Shown here piece by piece: positions 8,935 to 15,861 of a stretch of DNA of 64,000 nt. The stretch is from Pedobacter sp. W3I1. Its GTDB lineage: Bacteria > Bacteroidota > Bacteroidia > Sphingobacteriales > Sphingobacteriaceae. How positions within the stretch are numbered: the stretch's first letter is position 1; every line of letters begins with the position of its first letter. The notes beneath the pieces are model-generated. The model made no database searches. It worked only from the letters and a program-made list of their open reading frames with translations, and was not told the origin of the DNA. The stretch spans positions 1,426,001-1,490,000 of the forward strand of contig NZ_JAUSXN010000001.1 of assembly GCF_030816015.1 (NCBI RefSeq), read 5' to 3'. Made by a program: the position numbers and the translations under genes.

Positions 8935-9906
8935 ATGAAATACATTTTCTCTTTATCAGCAATTGTACTATTTGCAGTACTTGCTTGCAACGGCAAAAAA
9001 GAACCACTAGATACTGTAAAACCTGCACCTCCGCTTGTAGAAGCTGTAGATCCGCCGGATGCACCACCAAAAACATGGAAAGAGCATTGGTTTGAGCATG
9101 TTCAATTGCTTAACCGCGTTTATTATGATACCAGTGTAGTTGTTTATTATGATGGTGATGTTAAACCAACAATTGCATGGCCAAAAACATATATGGCTGA
9201 GGCTTGGAATTACACCAAAAAAAGCTATGGCAAATTTGGAGACGATAGCCGCTTATTTGTAATTTATCATGCTGGCAAATATAGCGGCGGCCACCCAAGT
9301 ACATATCTTGATGGCAGTCATGACTATAGAAACGTAACCGATTGCGGTGCCAGCAGCCTCGATGCCTGGACTACCGGCGTTGATAATGATATTGATTTGT
9401 CTACCCACGAAATCGGTCACATCGTAGAAGGAGCATCAAAAGGGGTAAAAGAATCGCCGGCTTTCGATATCTGGCATGATAGTAAGTGGATGGAGATTTA
9501 TCAATATGATGTGTATTTAGGCTTAAATAGAACCACCGATGCACAACGTTGGTACAATAAAATGATGACTGTTACCGATAATTATCCTAAGACAGGAACA
9601 CAATGGTTCAAGAATTGGTTTCTTCCAATTTATGATAACTATGGTAAAGCAAAGGTTTTAAATGGTTTCTTTAGCTTATTGTCTCAACAATTTCCTAAAC
9701 AACAAATTACAGTGCAGGGCAAAAGCTATCAACAATACACCAGAAAAATGAATTTTGGCGAGTTTATTCACTTTTGGAGCGGTGCCGCGAAAGCAGATCT
9801 GGCACCACTTGCATTAACGGCTTTTGGACCAAAGGACGAAAAAGGAGCAGAATGGGCTCCAATGCTGGCCAAAGCCAAAACAGATTTCCCAGCCATCACT
9901 TATTAA
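8935..9906 (+). CDS. Putative zinc metallopeptidase-like lipoprotein (HEIGH motif)
   Basis: The 323-residue protein has a lipoprotein signal (FAVLACNGKK, lipid Cys at about 18) and a proline-rich spacer, then a domain with THEIGHIVEG at residues 157-166. HExxH is the zinc site of gluzincin/metzincin peptidases. The C-terminal third (NFGEFIHFWSGAAKADLAP) vaguely recalls M60-like mucin peptidases, but I cannot assign a named family. It lies between the SusD terminator and two BSP-type peptidase genes, so it is probably a surface enzyme of the same locus. The glutamate or other third zinc ligand is not certain. Peptidase activity is inferred from the motif and context only. Confidence 0.6.
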   Translation: MKYIFSLSAIVLFAVLACNGKKEPLDTVKPAPPLVEAVDPPDAPPKTWKEHWFEHVQLLNRVYYDTSVVVYYDGDVKPTIAWPKTYMAEAWNYTKKSYGKFGDDSRLFVIYHAGKYSGGHPSTYLDGSHDYRNVTDCGASSLDAWTTGVDNDIDLSTHEIGHIVEGASKGVKESPAFDIWHDSKWMEIYQYDVYLGLNRTTDAQRWYNKMMTVTDNYPKTGTQWFKNWFLPIYDNYGKAKVLNGFFSLLSQQFPKQQITVQGKSYQQYTRKMNFGEFIHFWSGAAKADLAPLALTAFGPKDEKGAEWAPMLAKAKTDFPAITY

Positions 9907-9988
9907 ATTACAATACAATAAACCAATAGAAATGATTTTGCCAACAGCAGAATCATTTCTGCTTTTTCAAAAACTCACACAACAAATC

Positions 9989-10969
9989 ATGATTAAGAAG
10001 TTATTAATATTCGTGTCAATATCCTTTATAGGCGCTAATACTTTCGCTCAAAATAGAGAAAGAGAATACAAAATTACCATCAATGATAAAGACAGCACAA
10101 CCAATGCCATTGTAGATGCCAAACTTAAGATTGCTTTTTTTCAGGTTTATCCAAAATTTGCCCAGGCAGATGGATACCGTACCAAAAGAAATGTCGTGTT
10201 AGATTTGGTAACGGAAGAAACACCAACAATACAAGCCAAAGCCGGAGAAATTAAAGTAAACAGTCAATGGGTTAAAAACAAATCGCAAAAGAAAATTCAG
10301 AAGGAAATGTTTACTGCACTTTCAAAAAACTGGGTTTCTTACAGTAAAGAAAAACACAAGGGCTATGAATTAACATTTATCAGCAAAGATCCAAATTTAG
10401 ATCCAACGGTAAGAAAGAAGTTAATTGCTACTTATTTCGAAATCTATCCAACCTTAGTTAAAACATTTAATGATAAATCTACGCACGATGTGTTATTTGT
10501 GGTGGATACAGCTTATAAAGCGGTGGCAGAAGCTAGCGGGAATAGAATTTTGTTTAGTGCTGGTTATATGAAAGCACATCCAACCGATATTGATGTAGTA
10601 ACACACGAAACCATGCACATTGTTCAGGGCTATGGTTATAGCGCCGGACCGGTTTGGCTAACTGAAGGCATTGCCGATTATGTGCGCTATAAATATGGTG
10701 TTGATAATGTGGGCTCGAAATGGAGTTTGCCAGATTATAATGAAAAACAGAGTTATAAAAATAGCTACCGCATTACTGCAAGGTTTTTTGCCTGGTTAGA
10801 ACAAAATGTTAAACCGGGCTTAATTGCTACTTTAGATCAACAATTAAGAGCGCACCAATACAGCGAGCAGTCCTGGGCAGCTCTAACCGGAAAAACTGTC
10901 GATCAGCTTTGGGAAGATTACAGTAAAGAACCCCAAAAAATAAGCCTTGCCTATAGCAGTAAAAAATAA
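9989..10969 (+). CDS. Secreted BSP-family metallopeptidase with partial N-terminal duplication
   Basis: The start is taken at ATG 9989, which gives a clean signal peptide (MIKKLLIFVSISFIGANTFA, cleaved before QNRE). The frame stays open upstream without a plausible signal. Residues about 125-320 match the basic secretory protein family of plants and bacteria (PF04450 type): VTHETMHIVQGYG at 204-216 is the HExxH zinc site and GPVWLTEGIADYVRYKYG near 220-237 is the family signature. Residues about 27-97 are a degenerate copy of the pre-HExxH half of that same domain. For example, KLKIAFFQVYPKFAQA parallels KKLIATYFEIYPTLVK, but this copy lacks the zinc motif. A close paralogue follows at 11305. 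It is likely a periplasmic or secreted protein-degrading enzyme of this locus. Confidence 0.82.
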   Translation: MIKKLLIFVSISFIGANTFAQNREREYKITINDKDSTTNAIVDAKLKIAFFQVYPKFAQADGYRTKRNVVLDLVTEETPTIQAKAGEIKVNSQWVKNKSQKKIQKEMFTALSKNWVSYSKEKHKGYELTFISKDPNLDPTVRKKLIATYFEIYPTLVKTFNDKSTHDVLFVVDTAYKAVAEASGNRILFSAGYMKAHPTDIDVVTHETMHIVQGYGYSAGPVWLTEGIADYVRYKYGVDNVGSKWSLPDYNEKQSYKNSYRITARFFAWLEQNVKPGLIATLDQQLRAHQYSEQSWAALTGKTVDQLWEDYSKEPQKISLAYSSKK

Positions 10970-10990
10970 GAAATTTATCTACATAGAAAG

Positions 10991-11100
10991 ATCGTCATCT
11001 CGACTGAAACGCAGTGGAATGGAGAGATCCATCTAGACAGATTTTGCTTCGCAGAGCCTTCGGGTTCTCGACTCCGTTGCACTCCGCTCGAAATGACGAC
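10991..11100. repeat. REP-like palindromic repeat, family A
   Basis: The sequence runs from CGTCATCTCGACTG to CTCGAAATGACG, so the ends are inverted copies of each other around a spacer with GAGAGATC and GGTTCTCGA. The same ends recur at 18031, 52569, 52950 and 62141. It fills part of the spacer between the two BSP genes. Confidence 0.75.
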
Positions 11101-11218
11101 CACTTAAAAGAAAATTACAAAGAAGCCAAGTTTTACAAGGTATGTGCAAATAAACTTGCATCCTCTAGCGCGTGTTTGTAAAAATAATCATGACCAAAGT
11201 AAAATTTTTGATCATTTA

Positions 11219-11232
11219 CTAAATCGTTTTAC
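11219..11232. promoter_or_regulatory. Degenerate operator-like palindrome, copy 3
   Basis: CTAAATCGTTTTAC matches the palindrome at 2869-2882 at 12 of 14 positions. It sits 73 bases ahead of the second BSP peptidase gene, which suggests joint control of this gene and SusCD by one regulator. Confidence 0.4.
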
Positions 11233-11304
11233 ATATTATATTTATTTTGCAGAACTAAACACGCTAACCAAATTAAAAACCCGTCACCAATAAAATATAA
11301 ACAG

Positions 11305-11976
11305 ATGAAAAAAATAGTTACTTTTTCGATTTTCGTAATGCTTGTTTCGGCTTTTTCAGCTCATTTAAAGGCACAGGAAATAACAAAGAAGAGTGGTTAT
11401 ACCTTATCTTTCGAGAGCAATTTTAAGGAATTAGACCCTCAATTGAAGAAACGATTAATTAAAACTTTTTTCGAAGTTTATCCAAAACTGGCCAAAGAGT
11501 ATAATCCAGCTACCATAAAAGAAGTGAAATTTTTTGTAGATACGGCTTACAAAGGTGTGGCGGCAACTGCTGATGGCAAAGTAACCTTCAGTTCAATGTG
11601 GATGATAGAACATCCTGAAGATATAGATGTGGTTACCCACGAGGTGATGCACATTGTGCAAGACTATGGCCGAAGCGTTGGCCCGGGCTGGTTAACAGAA
11701 GGTATTGCCGATTATGCCCGTTATAAATTTGGTGTTGATAATGCCGGCGCTAAATGGTCGCTGCCTGCATTAAAACCAGAGCATAGCTATAAAAATAGTT
11801 ACCGCATTACAGCAGGTTTTTTTGCCTGGATGGAGAAAAGTGTAAAGCCAGGTATTATTAAAACCGTTGATGCTTCTTTAAGAGACCATACTTATACCAA
11901 AGATATCTGGACAAAATTAACGGGTAAAGATTTAGATGCACTTTGGGCAGATTACGTTAAAAATTCGGAAGTTTAA
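11305..11976 (+). CDS. Secreted BSP-family metallopeptidase
   Basis: The 223-residue protein has a signal peptide (MKKIVTFSIFVMLVSAFSAH...KAQ) and a single BSP-type domain. VTHEVMHIVQDYG at 110-122 holds the HExxH zinc site and GPGWLTEGIADYARYKFG follows. It is very similar to the C-terminal domain of the gene at 9989 but lacks that gene's extra N-terminal segment, so the two arose by gene duplication. A degenerate operator-like site lies 73 bases upstream, and a GH92 gene starts 37 bases downstream and is probably co-transcribed. The likely role is breakdown of the protein part of glycoproteins outside the cytoplasm. Confidence 0.85.
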   Translation: MKKIVTFSIFVMLVSAFSAHLKAQEITKKSGYTLSFESNFKELDPQLKKRLIKTFFEVYPKLAKEYNPATIKEVKFFVDTAYKGVAATADGKVTFSSMWMIEHPEDIDVVTHEVMHIVQDYGRSVGPGWLTEGIADYARYKFGVDNAGAKWSLPALKPEHSYKNSYRITAGFFAWMEKSVKPGIIKTVDASLRDHTYTKDIWTKLTGKDLDALWADYVKNSEV

Positions 11977-12013
11977 AATAAATATAAGCACATAAAAAAC
12001 ACAAACACAACAA

Positions 12014-14302
12014 ATGAAAAGATTATTTATCGCCTTATTGAGTGTTGCGGCATCAACCAGCTTCGCGCAAACAATAGGCAAAATTACAGATCCGGTAGAT
12101 TGGATAAACCCTTTAATGGGAACGGCATCCAAGCCATCACTATCTAACGGAAACACTTACCCGGCAATTGGTTTGCCCTGGGGAATGAACATGTGGACGC
12201 CACAAACGGGTAAAAGCGGCGATGGATGGGCCTATGTTTACGATGCTGATAAAATCCGTGGCTTTAAACAAACACATCAGCCTTCGCCATGGATGAATGA
12301 TTATGGCGCTTTTTCCATTATGCCGGTTACTGGCAAATTAAGATTTACAGATGATGATCGTGCTAGTTGGTTCAGCCATAAAGCAGAGGTTTCCAAGCCA
12401 TATTATTACAGTGTGTACTTAGCAGATGCTGATGTAACCACCGAAATTACCCCTACAGAACGTGCGGCGCAGTTTAGGTTTACTTTCCCTAGAACGGATA
12501 GTGCTTATGTGGTGGTAGATGCACAGAATAAAGGCTCTTACATTAAAATTATTCCGGCAGAAAGAAAAATTATTGGTTATACTACTAAATATGCCCGTGG
12601 TCCACTGCCTAAAAATTTCAAAAATTACTTTGTAATCTATTTCAATAAGGATTTCAAGCTGGCTAAAACCTGGGATGATAAAAAACTTAATGATAAGGAT
12701 TTAGAATTAACTGTAGATCATGCCGGCGCTGTTATTGGTTTCGCCACACAAAAAGGCGAGCAGGTAATTGCAAAAGTGGCCTCTTCATTTATCAGTTTTG
12801 AGCAGGCCGATTTAAATCTAAATAGGGAACTGGCTAACGATGGTTTCGATGCCACAAAAGCAAAAGGCAGAGCAACCTGGAACAAAACATTAAGTAAAAT
12901 TGCAGTTGAAGGTGGTACGATTGATCAAACCCGTACATTCTATTCGGCAATGTACCGTACCTTGTTCTTTCCTAATAAATTATATGAAGTTGATGCACAA
13001 AACCAGATTGTACACTGGAGTCCATACAACGGACAAGTTTTACCAGGATACATGTTTGCCGGAACAGGTTTCTGGGATACGTTTAGGGCATTATATCCTT
13101 TCTTAAACCTGGTTTATCCTTCAATCAATAAAGAAATGCAGCAAGGCTTAATCAACGATTATAAAGAAGGTGGTTGGTTACCCGAGTGGAGCAGCCCGGG
13201 TTATGCAAATATTATGGTGGGTAATAATTCTGCTTCGGTAGTTTCTGATGCTTATATTAAAGGTTTGCGTGGTTACGACATCGAAACGCTATGGCAGGCT
13301 TTAAAACATGGTGCAAACAACGAAGGTCCGATGGAAGCCGTTGGTCGCGATGGTGTTAAATATTACAATGAATTGGGCTATGTACCTTTCGATGTGAAAA
13401 AGAACGAAAATGCGGCTAAAACATTAGAGTATTCTTATGATGATTTTACCATTTATCAGTTGGGAAGAGCTTTAGGTAAACCAGCATCTGAGATTGATAT
13501 CTACAAAAAAAGAGCCATGAATTATAAGAATCTTTTCGATCCGGCTTCGGGTTTAATGCGTGGGAAAAATCAGGATGGAACTTTCCAAAGCCCATTCAGC
13601 CCATTTAAATGGGGCGGCGCATTTACCGAAGGCAACAGCTGGCATTATACCTGGTCTGTTTTTCAGGATGTTGATGGTTTAGCCAAATTAATGGGCGGTC
13701 ATAGTAAATTTGTAACCAAACTGGATTCGGTTTTCTCTATGCCTCCGGTATTTGATGAAAGTGCTTACGGCGGTGTAATTCATGAAATCCGCGAAATGCA
13801 GATTGCAAACATGGGCCAGTATGCACACGGTAACCAACCGATCCAACACATGATTTACCTGTACAACTACGGTGGTGCTCCTTATAAAACGCAATATTGG
13901 GTAAGAGAAACCATGAACAGAATGTACAAAGCTACACCTGATGGATATTGTGGTGACGAAGATAACGGACAAACTTCTGCCTGGTATGTTTTCTCGGCAA
14001 TGGGCTTCTATCCGGTAACACCAGCGGTAGATCAGTATGTTTTAGGTGCTCCTTTGTTTAAAAAGGTAACCATTACTTTAGAAAATGGTAAAACTGTTGT
14101 AATTAATGCAGCAGCGAATAGCGATAACAACCGTTATGTTCAGTCATTGCAGATGAATGGTAAACTATATTCTAAAAACTGGATTAGCCATAGTGGTTTA
14201 CAAAAAGGTGCAGTGTTAAATTTCAATATGACAGCGATGCCAAATAAAACCAGAGGTTCAAACCCAGCTGATTTCCCTTATTCGTTATCAACAGAAAAAT
14301 AG
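12014..14302 (+). CDS. GH92 family alpha-mannosidase
   Basis: This is a complete 762-residue GH92 exo-alpha-mannosidase with signal peptide MKRLFIALLSVAASTSFA. The N-terminal beta-sandwich domain runs to about residue 270 and contains the WINPLMGT and GNTYPAIGLPWGMNMWTPQ motifs that open the family. The (alpha/alpha)6 catalytic domain follows, with GTGFWDTFRALYPF near 351, FTEGNSWHYTW near 537 (Glu539 is the expected catalytic acid) and GDEDNGQTSAWYVFSAMGFYPV from 647 (aspartates of the base site). It is paralogous to the truncated enzyme at 1-1569. It lies 37 bases behind a BSP peptidase gene, probably in one operon. It should release mannose in the periplasm or at the surface; alpha-1,2 specificity is common but unproven here. 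Confidence 0.95.
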   Translation: MKRLFIALLSVAASTSFAQTIGKITDPVDWINPLMGTASKPSLSNGNTYPAIGLPWGMNMWTPQTGKSGDGWAYVYDADKIRGFKQTHQPSPWMNDYGAFSIMPVTGKLRFTDDDRASWFSHKAEVSKPYYYSVYLADADVTTEITPTERAAQFRFTFPRTDSAYVVVDAQNKGSYIKIIPAERKIIGYTTKYARGPLPKNFKNYFVIYFNKDFKLAKTWDDKKLNDKDLELTVDHAGAVIGFATQKGEQVIAKVASSFISFEQADLNLNRELANDGFDATKAKGRATWNKTLSKIAVEGGTIDQTRTFYSAMYRTLFFPNKLYEVDAQNQIVHWSPYNGQVLPGYMFAGTGFWDTFRALYPFLNLVYPSINKEMQQGLINDYKEGGWLPEWSSPGYANIMVGNNSASVVSDAYIKGLRGYDIETLWQALKHGANNEGPMEAVGRDGVKYYNELGYVPFDVKKNENAAKTLEYSYDDFTIYQLGRALGKPASEIDIYKKRAMNYKNLFDPASGLMRGKNQDGTFQSPFSPFKWGGAFTEGNSWHYTWSVFQDVDGLAKLMGGHSKFVTKLDSVFSMPPVFDESAYGGVIHEIREMQIANMGQYAHGNQPIQHMIYLYNYGGAPYKTQYWVRETMNRMYKATPDGYCGDEDNGQTSAWYVFSAMGFYPVTPAVDQYVLGAPLFKKVTITLENGKTVVINAAANSDNNRYVQSLQMNGKLYSKNWISHSGLQKGAVLNFNMTAMPNKTRGSNPADFPYSLSTEK

Positions 14303-14313
14303 AGAAACAATAA

Positions 14314-14390
14314 AGACTGTATCATAAAAAGAGAATTGTCATCCTGAACCTGTCGAAGGACAGATTTAGTTTGCAAATATGATACAGTCT
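14314..14390. repeat. MITE-like element with 13-bp perfect terminal inverted repeats
   Basis: AGACTGTATCATA (14314-14326) is the exact reverse complement of 14378-14390. Between them lies a family-B repeat (GTCATCCTGAACCTGTCGA). A second, incomplete copy of the left end plus family-B core occurs at 18088-18192. The shape is that of a tiny non-autonomous mobile element; no transposase is present. Confidence 0.6.
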
Positions 14391-14446
14391 CATTTTAAAA
14401 GTAATAATTGGCTCTTATGCAGGGCCAGAACTAACAAACCAAGTAT

Positions 14447-15850
14447 ATGAACATCTCAAAGACGGGTTTTACAGCCATTTTCTGGCTTTGCGGAACCCTG
14501 TTGGCATTTGGCCAGCGTATTGATCTCAAAGATCTTTCAGCCTTTAAAAACCCTTCAAATTCATGGTCGTTGGCCCAAAATGTAGTGGCCGACCTGAACG
14601 CCGAAAATGTTTTAAAAACAACCAAAGGTGAAGGGATATTGATCAATCAATCTACAGCAAAAAAAGCCGGATCTGATTTATACACCGTAAACGAATATGG
14701 TGATGTAGCTGTAGAATTAGATTATCTAACTGCAAAAGGAACAAACTCTGGTATTTATCTTCAAGGTAATTACGAAATCCAGATTGATGATGCATGGGGC
14801 CTGAAAAACCCAAGTTCATCAAATAATGGTGGTATTTATCAACGCTGGGACGATAGTAAACCCGAAGCTGAGAAAGGATTTGGTGGTGTTGCACCCCGTC
14901 AAAACGCAAGCAAGGCACCAGGTTTATGGCAGCACATTAAAATTATTTTCCAGGCACCAAAATTTGATGCGTCAGGAAAGAAAACTCAAAATGCTAAAAT
15001 CATCAGCGCAGAACTAAACGGTGTGCTGATTCATGAAAATGTTGAATTATTCGGCGCAACCAGAGGAGCTGCAGGTGCTGAAAAAGCAAAAGGACCTTTA
15101 CGCTTACAAGGCGATCATGGTTCGGTAGCGTTCAGAAATATCCAAATTACCGAACTATCTGAAATTCCAAAACCAAACCAAAACGATGGTGCAGATCCAA
15201 TCTATATTGAAGCCGCCAGCAACAACATGATCAGAAGTTTTGTTGATGTGGCACCAAGAGTACGTTCGGTACATGCCATTTCGGTAGGTGGACCAGAAAA
15301 AGTTGCTTATAGTTACGATTTGGATAATGGCACCTTATTACAGGGATGGCATGGCGATTTTATTGATGCTACACCCATGTGGGATGGCCGTGGAAACGGT
15401 ACCTCACGTGCTTTGGGCAGTGTTACCCGTTTCACTAAAAAACCTGTTTTAGCCATTTCAAAGTTAGCAGACGACCAGGCTAAGTGGATTGCCGACACAG
15501 CTGGTACTGGTTTCAAAACCAAAGGTTATGTAATGGATGAACAAGACCGTCCGGAGTTTAAGTACATCATTAATGGAACAACCATTACCGATGCGGTTAA
15601 AATAATGGAAAATGGACAAGGTTTAACCAGAGAGATTGCTGTTGATAAACCATCAAAAGATTTGTATTTCCTTTTGGCTACTGCTTCAAACATTGAAGAA
15701 GCTGGCAAAGGTTTGTATTTAATTGATGATAAAGCGTATTACATACAGCTTGGTGAAGGGACCGCAAAACCGGTTATTAGGAATATTGATGGCAAATGGG
15801 AAATTATTGCAGCCATTGGAAGTAAGTTGAATTATACCATTTTGTTTTAA
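14447..15850 (+). CDS. Secreted DUF1080 (3-keto-disaccharide hydrolase-like) protein
   Basis: The 467-residue protein has signal peptide MNISKTGFTAIFWLCGTLLAFG. Residues about 25-235 form a DUF1080 domain, a concanavalin-like jelly roll known from 3-keto-glycoside hydrolases. Typical pieces are GDVAVELDYLTAKGTNSGIYLQG, NGGIYQRW, PGLWQHIKIIFQAP and GPLRLQGDHGSVAFRNIQI. Residues about 245-467 form a second, unassigned region with AYSYDLDNGTLLQGWHGDFI and DATPMWDGRGNG, a kind of segment I associate with proteins next to or fused to haem c dehydrogenases. The next gene, 11 bases downstream, encodes such a protein, so the two form a translational unit and may act on oxidised sugars in the periplasm. 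The hydrolase activity itself is inference. Confidence 0.8.
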   Translation: MNISKTGFTAIFWLCGTLLAFGQRIDLKDLSAFKNPSNSWSLAQNVVADLNAENVLKTTKGEGILINQSTAKKAGSDLYTVNEYGDVAVELDYLTAKGTNSGIYLQGNYEIQIDDAWGLKNPSSSNNGGIYQRWDDSKPEAEKGFGGVAPRQNASKAPGLWQHIKIIFQAPKFDASGKKTQNAKIISAELNGVLIHENVELFGATRGAAGAEKAKGPLRLQGDHGSVAFRNIQITELSEIPKPNQNDGADPIYIEAASNNMIRSFVDVAPRVRSVHAISVGGPEKVAYSYDLDNGTLLQGWHGDFIDATPMWDGRGNGTSRALGSVTRFTKKPVLAISKLADDQAKWIADTAGTGFKTKGYVMDEQDRPEFKYIINGTTITDAVKIMENGQGLTREIAVDKPSKDLYFLLATASNIEEAGKGLYLIDDKAYYIQLGEGTAKPVIRNIDGKWEIIAAIGSKLNYTILF

Positions 15851-15861
15851 TTGTGATAGTA

